Positions 16,905 to 25,541 of a DNA stretch of 64,000 nucleotides are shown here, one piece after another (position 1 is the stretch's first letter; each line of letters begins with the position of its first letter). The stretch comes from DATKJS01 sp964551995 (GTDB taxonomy: Bacteria > Acidobacteriota > Aminicenantia > Aminicenantales > Saccharicenantaceae). Position numbers and translations under genes: made by a program. The stretch covers positions 8,830 through 72,829 of the forward strand of contig CAZKFD010000034.1 of the NCBI GenBank assembly GCA_964551995.1, read 5' to 3'. Below the pieces are notes generated by a model. That model was not told the DNA's origin. It ran no database searches and saw nothing but the letters and a program-made list of their open reading frames with translations.

Positions 16905-18410
16905 ATGAAGAAATTCGGTTGGATCGCGGTTTCCTGCTTCTTCCTGGGACTCGTCGTCGCTGGATATCTCTTTGTTTATCATCAAGATAGGCAACCGGCG
17001 CGGACCGCCGTCTTCGAAAGGGCGGCGTCCGGGCCGCTTTCGACGCGGCTCTTCGCCGCTCCAGCCGCCGACGATGCCCGGACATATCCCGATTTCGTCT
17101 CCATCTCGGAAAAAGTCGGCCCGGCCGTCGTCAAGATCGAGGCGGAAAGCCAGCAGCAGGTGAGGGGCTTCTTCTCCGACGAGGGCGACCCCTTCCAAGA
17201 CTTCTGGGACCGTTTCTTCGGGCAGCAGAGGCCCCGCCAGCAGCGCAAACAGCCGGTCATCGCCCAGGGCACGGGCTTCTTCATCAGCCCCGACGGCTAC
17301 ATTCTGACCAACAACCACATCGTCGATAAGGCCGAGAAAGTGACGGTCGACACGGTCCAGGGCAAGGAGTACACCGCCAAGATCATCGGCACCGACCCCC
17401 TGACCGACCTGGCCCTCCTCAAGATTGAGGACAAGAACCTGCCCTACGCTGAGCTGGGGGATTCCGCCCAGATGAAAGTCGGCGAGTGGGTGCTGGCCAT
17501 CGGCAATCCCTACGGCCTCGACCACACCGTCACGGCAGGAATCGTCAGCGCCAAGGGTCGCGAGATCGACCCCACCGACCGTTCGAGCTTCCAGGATTTC
17601 ATCCAGACCGACGCGGCCATCAACCGCGGCAACTCGGGAGGCCCGCTCATCAACATGAGGGGCGAGGTCATCGGCATCACCTCGAACATCTTCACGCCGA
17701 CCGGCGGCAACATCGGCATCGGCTTCGCCATTCCGTCGAACATGGCCAAGAACGTCGTCGTCCAGCTCAAGGAGAAGGGACGGGTGGCCCGGGGCCATCT
17801 CGGCATCTCGGTCCAGAACATCTCTGACGGTATGATGAAGCAGTGGAAGCTGCCGTCGAAGCGGGGCGCCATCGTGGCCACGGTCGATGCAGGCTCGCCC
17901 GCCGACAAAGCCGGCCTCAAGCAGTACGACGTGATCACCGAGATCAACGGCCAGACGGTGAAGGACATGACGGACCTCCGCTTCAAGATCGCCGACATCG
18001 CTCCCGGGAACAAGGCCGTCATGAAGGTCATCCGGAACGGCAAGGAGCTTACCGTTATGGCCACGGTCGAGGAACTGGAGCCGCAGGCCGAGAAGGGCCA
18101 GGCGGTGAGCCAGGACAAGAACATCGGCCTGTCCCTGCAGGCCCTGACGCCGGACCTCGCCCGGCGGTACGGCCTGCGAACGACGGAGGGGCTCGTGATC
18201 ACCGAGGTCCAGCCCTACAGCGAGGCCGACCGGAGGAGCCTGCAGCCCGGCATGATCATCCTCGAGGTCAACCGCGAAAAGGTCACCTCGGTCCAGGAGT
18301 TCGAGAGCATCCTGAAGAAAACGGCGTCGGGAGACGAGGTCATTCTGCTCGTCCGCAGCGAGTCCGAGAACGGCACCCAGGACATCATCGTCCCGCTCGA
18401 AGTCAGGTGA
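16905..18410 (+). CDS. Trypsin-like periplasmic serine protease, DegQ/HtrA type, two PDZ domains
   Basis: A 501-residue HtrA-family protease. An N-terminal membrane anchor or signal (residues 4-26) leads to a trypsin-like domain with His138 (TNNHIVD), Asp168 (LTDLALLK) and Ser244 (RGNSGGPLI), so the triad is intact. Two PDZ domains follow near residues 295-390 and 400-500. Such proteins degrade or chaperone misfolded envelope proteins. CTCGGAGG precedes the ATG. Its stop codon overlaps the start of the dapF-like gene (TGATG), an unusual pairing that implies co-translation. Confidence 0.95.
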   Translation: MKKFGWIAVSCFFLGLVVAGYLFVYHQDRQPARTAVFERAASGPLSTRLFAAPAADDARTYPDFVSISEKVGPAVVKIEAESQQQVRGFFSDEGDPFQDFWDRFFGQQRPRQQRKQPVIAQGTGFFISPDGYILTNNHIVDKAEKVTVDTVQGKEYTAKIIGTDPLTDLALLKIEDKNLPYAELGDSAQMKVGEWVLAIGNPYGLDHTVTAGIVSAKGREIDPTDRSSFQDFIQTDAAINRGNSGGPLINMRGEVIGITSNIFTPTGGNIGIGFAIPSNMAKNVVVQLKEKGRVARGHLGISVQNISDGMMKQWKLPSKRGAIVATVDAGSPADKAGLKQYDVITEINGQTVKDMTDLRFKIADIAPGNKAVMKVIRNGKELTVMATVEELEPQAEKGQAVSQDKNIGLSLQALTPDLARRYGLRTTEGLVITEVQPYSEADRRSLQPGMIILEVNREKVTSVQEFESILKKTASGDEVILLVRSESENGTQDIIVPLEVR

Positions 18411-19261
18411 TGAAGTTCACGAAGCTGCACTCGCTCGGCAACGATTTTCTCGTCGTTTGCCCCAAGGACATGCCTGAAGCCTCCCGCATCGGGGATTTCG
18501 CCCGCAGGATCTGCGACCGGCACACGGGGGTCGGCGGCGACGGACTCCTCCTGATCAGGATGGAGCCCGGCGGGCGGGGCGAGGCGGACTTCCGGATCTT
18601 CAACGCCGACGGGACCGAGGCCGAGCTCTCCGGAAACGGCCTCCGTTGCGCCATGGCCTGCCTGGTCTACCACCGGCAGGCGGCGGCTCCCCGAATCCTC
18701 TTCAAAACGCCTGCCGGTCCGCGGACGTGCGAAGTCATCCGGGACGACGGGACGCTCTTCGAGATCCGGAACGGCATGGGCACCCCCCATATCGGCTCCT
18801 CCGAGATCCCCTTCGACGACGGACAACCCCACGACCGCGTCATCGATTACCCGATGTCGATCAACCAGAAGATCTACAAGATCACGTGCGTCTCGATGGG
18901 CAACCCGCACTGCGACATTTTCGTCGACCGCTTCCCGGCCCGGATCGAGTGGCACCAGATCGGCCGCGAGATCGAGTCGCACCCCTTTTTCCCCCATCGG
19001 ACCAACGTCGAGTTCATCCGCGTCCTCAACCGCGGGGAGATCGAGGTCCTGTTCTGGGAGCGGGGCGTGGGTGAGACCCTCTCTTCAGGCAGCGGCTCGT
19101 CGGCCGCCGCCGTCGCCGCGATCCTCAAGGGCCTGACGGACCGGAAGGTCAACGTCTGGACCAGCATGGGCTCCTTGACCGTGGAATGGCAGCCCGACGG
19201 CGAGGTTTTCCAGATCGGCCCGTCCGAGGTCGTCTTCGAAGGCGAATACCTGGTCCCCTGA
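18410..19261 (+). CDS. Diaminopimelate epimerase homologue with both catalytic cysteines replaced by serine
   Basis: A 283-residue protein that aligns along its length with DapF: KLHSLGNDFLVV at the N-terminus, FNADGTEAELSGNGLRC, SMGNPHC and ERGVGETLSSGSGSS. In characterised DapF the residue before GNG and the one before the second GSG/GTG are the two cysteines that act as base and acid. Here both are serine (Ser74, codon TCC; Ser226, codon TCA). The Asn, Glu and Arg residues of the substrate pocket are kept. Either the enzyme uses another chemistry or substrate, or it is a non-epimerase relative. The ATG overlaps the protease stop by one base (TGATG). Confidence 0.9.
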   Translation: MKFTKLHSLGNDFLVVCPKDMPEASRIGDFARRICDRHTGVGGDGLLLIRMEPGGRGEADFRIFNADGTEAELSGNGLRCAMACLVYHRQAAAPRILFKTPAGPRTCEVIRDDGTLFEIRNGMGTPHIGSSEIPFDDGQPHDRVIDYPMSINQKIYKITCVSMGNPHCDIFVDRFPARIEWHQIGREIESHPFFPHRTNVEFIRVLNRGEIEVLFWERGVGETLSSGSGSSAAAVAAILKGLTDRKVNVWTSMGSLTVEWQPDGEVFQIGPSEVVFEGEYLVP

Positions 19262-19284
19262 AGCCCCGGCGGCTCCCTCTCGAT

Positions 19285-19535
19285 TCTGATGGTCGCTCCC
19301 TAGAATCCGCTCCCTGCCGGAGGGGTCCTGACCCGGCGCGTCCCCGTCCTTCCTCGCTTCGCTTCCTGCGCCTCGCACCTCAGTCCCTGGATCCCCACTC
19401 GCCCGCTCACGGTGGCGCTATCGATCTCTCTCGTATGGCTTCGCCACGACGTTTTGTGACGTCGTTGCTTGTGTTGGCGCCAGAGCGCCCAGCTTCGCTG
19501 CGGGCGGGCGGGGACTGGCACCGTGCCACCCCTCC
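19285..19535. repeat. Structured intergenic element sharing a 36-bp block with 10.4 kb
   Basis: The 319-bp gap between the dapF-like gene and thiL shows no gene. Positions 19285-19320 match 10364-10399 in 31 of 36 bases. The segment near 19317-19345 is a loose inverted copy of 19507-19535 (both contain GGAGGGGT...GTCCCC-type patterns), and several short perfect hairpins lie between (ACGACG/CGTCGT around 19446-19465). It appears to be a second, divergent member of the element family seen at 10073-10444. Confidence 0.5.
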
Positions 19536-19580
19536 CGTAGGAAGCAAAGCATCAGGGGCGACCGGCAGAAGTTCGGCGGA

Positions 19581-20558
19581 TTATGCTTTCCGGAAATGTT
19601 CCCACCCCCGGATCTTCAGGGGCTTTTTGCGGCCCGTGGCGTCGACGGCGATGAGCCGCCGCCCCGCCGTGATCCGCCCGATCTCCGTGAGGGCGAACCG
19701 CGGCGAGAGGCGGCGGACGCGCGGGACGTTCCGCAGCCTCACGGTGAAGAGGAGCTCGAAGTCCTCCCCCCCGTCGAGGGCCGCGGCGAGAGGCCTTTTC
19801 CGGAAACGCCGCAGGGCCTTCGAAATCGGGATCCTGTTGAGCTCAATCTCGGCTCCCGCGCCGCTCTCCTCGCAGATGTGGGCCAGGTCGACGGACAGGC
19901 CGTCGGAGACGTCGATCATGGCCGCGGCAAGCTTTCCCCGCGCCAGTGCGGCGCCGAGCGCGAGCCGCGGCGCCGGGTCGAGAAAGGCCTTGAGCAGGCG
20001 GCCGGCGTCACTGTCGCTTCCCGGCCGCAGGCCCCGCTCCAGAAGGCGGCGCCCCTCGGCGGCGTCGCCGAGCGTGCCCGAGACGAAAATCCGGTCGCCC
20101 GGCCGGGCTCCGCTTCTCGGGACAAACGAGGGCGCCGCGCCCGTGACGGTCACCGAGATCATGATCCGGCCGGCCCCGGAGAAGTCGCCGCCGACGAGAG
20201 TGACCCCCGCCTCCCCGGCCGCTTCGCGGAAGCCTGCCAGGAACTCCCACAGCCACGCGACGTCCGTTCCGCCCGGAAGCGCCAGCCCCACCACGGCGTG
20301 CAGCGGACGGCCGCCCATGGCCGCGACGTCGCTCAGGTTGACGTTGAGCGATTTCCGCCCGAGCAGCCGCGGCGGCATGAGCCGGCTGCGGAAATCATAG
20401 TCCTCGACCAGCACGTCCGTCGTGAGGAGGAGGCTTCGGGGGCTGCGGACGACGGCCGCGTCGTCGCCGGTCCCGAGGACCGTTCCGGGGGCCTTTCCCC
20501 CGAAGGCCCGCCGGACCCGGGCGATGATCCGCCGCTCGCCGAGATCCCTGACGTTCAC
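19581..20558 (-). CDS. thiL: Thiamine-monophosphate kinase
   Basis: About 325 residues of the AIR-synthase/PurM-like fold. GTGDDAAVV near residue 30, LLTTDVLVEDYDF (metal/substrate Asp), KSLNVNLSDVAAMGG, TLVGGDFSGAGRIMISVTVTG and MIDVSDGLSVDLAHICEESG are all classical ThiL motifs. The enzyme phosphorylates thiamine monophosphate to thiamine diphosphate. The open frame continues far upstream antisense to no gene, but a GTG at 20558 preceded by GGAGG begins exactly at the conserved N-terminus, so it is taken as start. It follows lon on the same strand by 44 bp. Confidence 0.9.
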   Translation of the reverse strand: MNVRDLGERRIIARVRRAFGGKAPGTVLGTGDDAAVVRSPRSLLLTTDVLVEDYDFRSRLMPPRLLGRKSLNVNLSDVAAMGGRPLHAVVGLALPGGTDVAWLWEFLAGFREAAGEAGVTLVGGDFSGAGRIMISVTVTGAAPSFVPRSGARPGDRIFVSGTLGDAAEGRRLLERGLRPGSDSDAGRLLKAFLDPAPRLALGAALARGKLAAAMIDVSDGLSVDLAHICEESGAGAEIELNRIPISKALRRFRKRPLAAALDGGEDFELLFTVRLRNVPRVRRLSPRFALTEIGRITAGRRLIAVDATGRKKPLKIRGWEHFRKA

Positions 20559-20602
20559 GATGCCTCCGCGGCCGGAGAGAGCCCGCACCGCCGGCCCGGC
20601 CG

Positions 20603-23014
20603 CTATTTCCGTTTCCTGGTTTTCTTCTCGAACGGTTTCACGAGGGCGCGGCGGAGGACCTCCTTGACGTCCTCGACGAATATGAACTTCATGTCGGAGA
20701 TGACTTTCTTGGGGATCTCGATCAGGTCTTTCTTGTTCGCCGCCGGCATGATCATCGTCTTGACCCCGGCCCGCCGGGCGGCCAGGACCTTCTCCTTGAT
20801 GCCGCCCACCGGAAGGACGTTGCCCCGGAGGGTGATCTCGCCCGTCATGGCCACGTCGCAGCGGACCTTGTTGTTCGTGCAGATGGAGATGAAGGCCGTG
20901 GCCATCGTCACGCCCGCCGAAGGGCCGTCCTTCGGGATGGCCCCCTCGGGGATATGGATGTGGAAATCGTTCTGGTAGAACATCCGGCTGTCGATGCCGA
21001 ACTCCGCGGCGTGGGCCCGGGCGTAACTCATGGCCGCCTGGGCCGATTCCTTCATCACGTCGCCCAGGGACCCGGTCAGGGAGAGGTTCCCCTTGCCCTG
21101 CATCTTGGTGGCTTCGACGAAGAGGATCTCGCCCCCCGTCGCCGTCCACGCGACTCCGGTCGCCGTGCCGATCTGGTCCTTCTGGAGGAGCTGGTCCTTG
21201 AAGATCTTGGGCGGGCCCAGGAAGCTCTCGATCTTCTGGGAGGTGACGAACGTCAGGCCCTTCTTCCCTTCGGCCACCTTTCGGGCCACCTTCCGGCAGA
21301 CCGAGGCGATCTCGCGCTCGAGGTTCCGGACGCCGGCCTCCCGGGTGAAGAGCGAGATGATCTTCCGGATAGCGCCGTCGCTGAACCGGATGAGCTTGTG
21401 GCTCAAGGCGTTTTCGCCGATCTGCTTGGGGATCAGGTGGCGGACGGCGATCTGGATCTTCTCCTCTTCCGTATAGCCCGGAAGCTCCAGGACCTCCATC
21501 CGGTCCCGGAAGGCCGGCTGGATGGGGTCGAGGAGATTGGCCGTGGTGATGAACAGGACCTTGGAGAGGTCGTACGGCACGCCGACGTAATGGTCGCGGA
21601 ACTGGTTGTTCTGCTCGGGGTCGAGGACCTCGAGGAGGGCCGAGGACGGGTCGCCGCGGAAGTCCGCGCCGATTTTGTCCACCTCGTCCATCATGAACAC
21701 GGGGTTGTTCGAGCCCGCCCGTCGGATGCTCTGGATGATGCGGCCCGGCATGGCCCCGACGTAGGTGCGGCGGTGGCCCCGGATCTCGGCCTCGTCGTGG
21801 ACGCCGCCGAGAGAGATGCGTACGAACTTCCGGCCCAGGGCCCGGGCGATCGAGCGGCCGAGCGAGGTCTTGCCCACGCCCGGCGGCCCGACGAAGCAGA
21901 GGATCGGGCCCTTGATCGCCTTGGAGAGCTTGCGGACCCCGAGGTACTCGACGATCCTCTCCTTGATCTTCTCGAGGCCGTAATGGTCCTCGTCGAGGAT
22001 CTTCACGGCCTTGCGCAGGTCGAGGTTGTCCACCGTGCTCTTGTCCCAGGGCAGGGAGAACATCCAGTCGAGATAGGTCCGGACGACGGCCGTTTCCGCC
22101 GACTCGGGATGCATCTGGATGAGGCGGCTGATCTGCTTCTCTAGCTCCTCCTTGACCTCGTCGGAGACCTTGATCTTGCGGAGCTTGTCCTGGTAGGCCT
22201 TGATCTCCTCCTGCAGCTCGGTGCCCTCGCCGAGCTCCTTCTGGATGGCCTTCATCTGCTGGCGGAGGAAGTACTGCTTCTGGAGCTTGTCCATCTCGCC
22301 CTTGGCCTCGGTCGAGATCTTGGACTGGACATCGAGGAGCTCGAGCTCGCGCGTCAGGAGCTCGTAGACGCGCTTGAGCCGCGGCAGGGGCTCGACGATC
22401 TCCAGGATGTCCTGGGCCTCCGGGACCTTGAGCTCGAGGTTGCTGGCCGTGAGGTCCGCCAGCCGCCCGGGCTCCTCGACGTTGGAGGCGATGATGAGGA
22501 CTTCGGGCGCCACGCTCTTGCCGAGCGAGGTCGCCCGCTCGAGCCCCGAACGGACGTTCCGGATGAGGGCTTCGCTCTCGATGGTTTTCTCGGCCTTCTC
22601 GGGTTCCTGGACGACCGAAACCTCGACGCTCACCAGCGACCCGTCGTCTTCGAACGACGTGACGCGGGCCCGGACGAGGCCCTGCGCCAGGATCCGGACC
22701 CGGCCGTCGGGGAGCTTGAGCATGCGCATGATCAGCGCGACCGTGCCCATATCGTAGACGTCCTCCCGCTTCGGGTCCTCGATTTCCATGTCCTTCTGGG
22801 TCAGGAGCAGGATCATGCGGTTGGTCGACAACGACTGGTCGATGGCGTTCTTCGATTTCTCCCGGCCCACGAAGAGGGGGGCGATCATGTACGGAAAGAT
22901 GACGACGTCCCGGAGGAGAAGGACGGGCAGGCGGGACGGGATCTGCAGTTTCTGGTTCTGTTCCTCGAGGAGCCCGTCGAAGGGCTCGCCGTTCTTATTG
23001 TTGATCTGGGCCAT
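20603..23014 (-). CDS. lon: ATP-dependent protease La (Lon)
   Basis: An 803-residue LonA protease: N-terminal LON substrate-binding domain (LPVLLLRDVVIFPYMIAPLF), a coiled region, an AAA+ domain with Walker A GPPGVGKTS and Walker B VFMMDEVDKIGAD, and a C-terminal serine/lysine protease domain with KDGPSAG (Ser near 699) and a catalytic lysine in GVKTMIMP. It is a soluble cytoplasmic quality-control protease. It follows hsp20 and nrdR, so heat-shock-like co-expression of a small chaperone and Lon is plausible. Confidence 0.97.
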   Translation of the reverse strand: MAQINNKNGEPFDGLLEEQNQKLQIPSRLPVLLLRDVVIFPYMIAPLFVGREKSKNAIDQSLSTNRMILLLTQKDMEIEDPKREDVYDMGTVALIMRMLKLPDGRVRILAQGLVRARVTSFEDDGSLVSVEVSVVQEPEKAEKTIESEALIRNVRSGLERATSLGKSVAPEVLIIASNVEEPGRLADLTASNLELKVPEAQDILEIVEPLPRLKRVYELLTRELELLDVQSKISTEAKGEMDKLQKQYFLRQQMKAIQKELGEGTELQEEIKAYQDKLRKIKVSDEVKEELEKQISRLIQMHPESAETAVVRTYLDWMFSLPWDKSTVDNLDLRKAVKILDEDHYGLEKIKERIVEYLGVRKLSKAIKGPILCFVGPPGVGKTSLGRSIARALGRKFVRISLGGVHDEAEIRGHRRTYVGAMPGRIIQSIRRAGSNNPVFMMDEVDKIGADFRGDPSSALLEVLDPEQNNQFRDHYVGVPYDLSKVLFITTANLLDPIQPAFRDRMEVLELPGYTEEEKIQIAVRHLIPKQIGENALSHKLIRFSDGAIRKIISLFTREAGVRNLEREIASVCRKVARKVAEGKKGLTFVTSQKIESFLGPPKIFKDQLLQKDQIGTATGVAWTATGGEILFVEATKMQGKGNLSLTGSLGDVMKESAQAAMSYARAHAAEFGIDSRMFYQNDFHIHIPEGAIPKDGPSAGVTMATAFISICTNNKVRCDVAMTGEITLRGNVLPVGGIKEKVLAARRAGVKTMIMPAANKKDLIEIPKKVISDMKFIFVEDVKEVLRRALVKPFEKKTRKRK

Positions 23015-23029
23015 GGGCCATCTCCGCTC

Positions 23030-23473
23030 CTATTCTTCGGGCCGGCGGGACTTGATGTCGACGTCCCTGGTCGTCTTCGGGGGCTTCTTGAGCACGATGG
23101 TCAGGATGCCGTTCTCGAGCGAGGCGTAGGTCTTCTCGGGGTCGATCGCGCTCGGCACGACGACTTCGCGGCGGAAGGCCCCGAACTCCCGCTCCAGCCG
23201 GAGGTAACGCGCCCCCTGATGGCCCGTGAGCTCCTTTTTGAAGCCCCGAACCTCGACGCGGTTCGGGAAGAGGAGGATCTTGATGTCCTTATCGTCGACG
23301 CCGGGGAGCTCCATCTCGACGACGATCTCTCCCCCCTTCTCGTAGATGTCCACGGCCGGGAACGAAAGCTCGCCGGGGGCCGGCAGGTCTCTCCGGGGCA
23401 GCGGCGCTTCGGTCTTGCGGACCTCGGTCTCCGTCCTCCGGCTGCGCGAGACGGGCTTGATGCGGCGGACCAT
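23030..23473 (-). CDS. Small heat shock protein, Hsp20 family
   Basis: A 147-residue alpha-crystallin-domain protein. After a basic, disordered N-terminal arm comes FPAVDIYEKGGEIVVEMELPGVDDKDIKILL, then LEREFGAFRREVVVPSAIDPEKTYASLENGILTIVLKK, the hallmark A-x-x-x-n-G-v-L-type ending of Hsp20. It holds unfolded proteins for refolding or degradation. It lies 15 bp upstream of lon and 11 bp downstream of nrdR on the same strand. Confidence 0.93.
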   Translation of the reverse strand: MVRRIKPVSRSRRTETEVRKTEAPLPRRDLPAPGELSFPAVDIYEKGGEIVVEMELPGVDDKDIKILLFPNRVEVRGFKKELTGHQGARYLRLEREFGAFRREVVVPSAIDPEKTYASLENGILTIVLKKPPKTTRDVDIKSRRPEE

Positions 23474-23484
23474 GGGGCTCCGGC

Positions 23485-23940
23485 CTACTTTTCCTTCATC
23501 AGACTCTCGAGCTCCTCGTGGAACTCGGCGACGTCCTTGAACTCCCGGTAGACGGAGGCGAACCGCACGTAGGCGACCTTGTCCAGGGTTTTGAGCCGGT
23601 CCATGACCAGCCGGCCGATCTCGGAGACGCCGATCTCCCGGTCCGGCCTTTCCTGGAGAAGCGACTCGACCTCCTCCACGATCTCCTCGAGCTGGCTGAT
23701 CTGGATGGGGCGCTTCTCGCAGGCCTTCATCATCCCGCGGAGGAGCTTCTGGCTGTCGTACGGCTGCCGGGTGCCGTCCTTCTTAACCACCATGTAGGGG
23801 ATCTCTTCGATCTTCTCGTAGGTCGTGAAGCGGCGCTTGCAGGAGAGGCACTCGCGGCGCCGCCGGATGGACAGGCCCTTCTTGCTCTCCCGGGAGTCGA
23901 TGACCTTGCTTTCAAGGAACCCGCAGAACGGACATCTCAT
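23485..23940 (-). CDS. nrdR: Transcriptional repressor NrdR
   Basis: A 151-residue NrdR: the N-terminal zinc ribbon MRCPFCGFLESKVIDSRES with a second CLSCKRRFTTYEK pair, followed by the ATP-cone domain (PYMVVKKDGTRQPYDSQKLLRG) to about residue 140. NrdR senses ATP/dATP and represses ribonucleotide reductase genes. An in-frame upstream ATG at 24021 would overlap the preceding gene by 80 bp and add a non-conserved leader, so the ATG at 23940, which overlaps the preceding stop as ATGA, is chosen. Confidence 0.95.
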   Translation of the reverse strand: MRCPFCGFLESKVIDSRESKKGLSIRRRRECLSCKRRFTTYEKIEEIPYMVVKKDGTRQPYDSQKLLRGMMKACEKRPIQISQLEEIVEEVESLLQERPDREIGVSEIGRLVMDRLKTLDKVAYVRFASVYREFKDVAEFHEELESLMKEK

Positions 23941-24962
23941 CTCGCCTCGCTCTCTCCCATCTTCTTGAGCTGAAAGAGGGAAATGCCCTCGCGACCCAAT
24001 ATAGCATAACCCAGGATGCATGTCACGGCGACCTGGATGGCGTGCATGACCAGGGTCATCCCCACGGCCAGGTTGGGGTCGACATGAAGGAGAGACGTCA
24101 TGCCGAGTTTGCTGAAGTAGTCATAGCCCCCGGCCATCCCGGGGGTCGGGATGGAGGCGCCGACCATGGTCAGGAAGACGAACGGCACGAGCAGGAAATA
24201 GGGGACGTGGACGCGGAAAGCGGCCGTCAGAGTCCAGTAATACAGGATGATCGCCAGCCAGACGACGAAGGACAGGACGGTGTACATCGCCAGGCCGCTA
24301 AGGGAATGGAAAAACTTCAGGCCGTCGATGAATTCGCGGCCGAGCTCGAGCAGGCGGCGGCGCCACCGCTCGGGGAGCGGTTTCAGGAGGAAGCCGATCG
24401 TGCCGAGGGCCTTCTCCTTAAAAAAATAGAGGGCCAGAATGAGGGCCAGGAGCCCCGAGGCGAAGGCCACGCCGATGATCCCCCAGAATTTCAGGCTCCG
24501 CGCCGCCTCCGGGCCGATGTCGAACAGACGGGGCAGGAGGGGCCGAGCGAGGAGGAAGAGCCCAAGGAGAAAGCACATCGTGAACATGTCGAAAATGCGC
24601 TCGACGACGACCGTCCCGATGGCGAAGCCCTTCCGGATGCCCTCCTTGCGGGCCAGGTAGAGCGGCTTGACGAGCTCGCCCAGGCGTCCGGGGAAGACGA
24701 ACGTGACCGTGAAGCCGACGACGTTTGCCGCGACCATGGGAAAGAAGCGGACGTCCTTTTTCTCGGGGACAAGGAGATAGCGCCAGCGGAGAGCGCGGGT
24801 GAAGAAATGGAAAGCGGCAAAGGGGAAGAGGACGAGGAAGAGGGGCAGGTTGACCCCTTTGATGTAGTCCAGGACCTCCCCCCACCGGGCGCTCCGGGCA
24901 AAAAAGTAGACGAGGACGGCCGTCAGGCCGAGGACAATGAGGATCCTGAAGATTTTCGACAT
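23937..24962 (-). CDS. Lysylphosphatidylglycerol synthase-type flippase-like membrane protein (LPG_synthase_TM)
   Basis: A 341-residue polytopic protein with 8-9 helices and the motifs RALRWRYLL near residue 57, FPGRLGELVKPLYLARKEGIRKG near 90-112, VVERIFDMF near 120 and GGYDYFSKLGM near 282. These identify the UPF0104/AglD/LPG synthase TM family, whose bacterial members translocate or use lipid-linked substrates at the cytoplasmic membrane. The substrate is not predictable. It is the first gene of a leftward group and its stop overlaps the nrdR start. Confidence 0.85.
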   Translation of the reverse strand: MSKIFRILIVLGLTAVLVYFFARSARWGEVLDYIKGVNLPLFLVLFPFAAFHFFTRALRWRYLLVPEKKDVRFFPMVAANVVGFTVTFVFPGRLGELVKPLYLARKEGIRKGFAIGTVVVERIFDMFTMCFLLGLFLLARPLLPRLFDIGPEAARSLKFWGIIGVAFASGLLALILALYFFKEKALGTIGFLLKPLPERWRRRLLELGREFIDGLKFFHSLSGLAMYTVLSFVVWLAIILYYWTLTAAFRVHVPYFLLVPFVFLTMVGASIPTPGMAGGYDYFSKLGMTSLLHVDPNLAVGMTLVMHAIQVAVTCILGYAILGREGISLFQLKKMGESEAR

Positions 24963-25114
24963 CGTCGGTTGGCGGCCATCTTACCATGAACAGGGGCGGC
25001 GGCTCAACCAGCCTCGGAGGATGTGGATGAAGGCCGGCACAGGGCGGCCCTGGCTGGCTGCGGTCGTGACCGCTTCCCGGGGAGCCGACGGCCCGCGACA
25101 GTTTATTTTGGCTC

Positions 25115-25143
25115 TTGAATTCTGGCCAGGATTTCTTTAATAT
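25115..25143 (+). promoter_or_regulatory. Promoter of tRNA-Gln
   Basis: TTGAAT (25115-25120), a 17-bp spacer and TAATAT (25138-25143) match sigma-70 boxes at 4 of 6 bases each and place the transcription start within a few bases of the mature tRNA 5' end at 25156. Confidence 0.5.
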
Positions 25144-25155
25144 AGGGGGGCCTGC

Positions 25156-25229
25156 TGGGAAGTCGTCCAACGGCAGGACTCATGACTCTGGATCATGCAA
25201 TCAAGGTTCGAATCCTTGCTTCCCAGCCA
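25156..25229 (+). tRNA. tRNA-Gln (anticodon CTG)
   Basis: A complete cloverleaf with acceptor stem TGGGAAG/CTTCCCA, anticodon arm ATGACTCTGGATCAT giving anticodon CTG, T arm CAAGGTTCGAATCCTTG, discriminator G and an encoded CCA end. Base composition drops sharply immediately after it and repeat arrays follow, so it looks like the attachment site of an integrative element. Confidence 0.96.
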
Positions 25230-25282
25230 TCTGATTCCCCATATTTTCCTCTGGTAACTAGGCGATTTCGTTCGCTTTCCTT

Positions 25283-25322
25283 TTAGGCACCATTACGCCG
25301 GAATAGGCGGGATTAGGCAACT
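25283..25322 (+). repeat. Array of four 10-bp repeats (cluster A), arm-type-site-like
   Basis: Four units start at 25283, 25293, 25303 and 25313, exactly 10 bp apart: TTAGGCAC, TTACGCCG, ATAGGCGG and TTAGGCAA, each followed by two variable bases. Two further GTTACG copies follow at about the same period. The unit resembles that of cluster B (25502-25541). They lie 54 bp from the tRNA-Gln 3' end. Confidence 0.65.
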
Positions 25323-25460
25323 TCTGTTACGTATTTGTTACGCGGCGGAGAGGGCCGTCCCGTTCCGTCAATACTAGGACTCTGCCCGTTTATAATTCTG
25401 GTATGGCTCGGACAGGCGACAAATGGACTAGGAAAAGCCTCTATGACTCGGCAACTTCCA

Positions 25461-25481
25461 GGGGAAAATCGCGTTTTCCCC
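25461..25481. repeat. Perfect palindrome between the two repeat arrays
   Basis: GGGGAAAA at 25461-25468 and TTTTCCCC at 25474-25481 enclose TCGCG. The palindrome lies 20 bp before repeat cluster B. A 40-codon frame (25403-25525) runs through it but has no ribosome site, so I do not call it a gene. The rest of 25230-25731 has no recognisable coding sequence. Confidence 0.6.
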
Positions 25482-25501
25482 AAATGATCGACGTCTTCCT
25501 C

Positions 25502-25541
25502 TTAAGCACCGTTAAGCGAAGTTAGGCACGTTTAAGCACAA
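25502..25541 (+). repeat. Array of four 10-bp repeats (cluster B), arm-type-site-like
   Basis: Units start at 25502, 25512, 25522 and 25532: TTAAGCAC, TTAAGCGA, TTAGGCAC and TTAAGCAC, each followed by two bases. Orientation and 10-bp period equal those of cluster A, 219 bp upstream. Such tandem short direct repeats flanking a core are the usual form of tyrosine-integrase arm-binding sites; iterons are an alternative reading. Confidence 0.65.

Noticed and set aside
25403..25525. A 40-codon frame between the repeat arrays with a TATAAT upstream
   Set aside because: No ribosome site, and its end lies within the repeat units, so chance is more likely.
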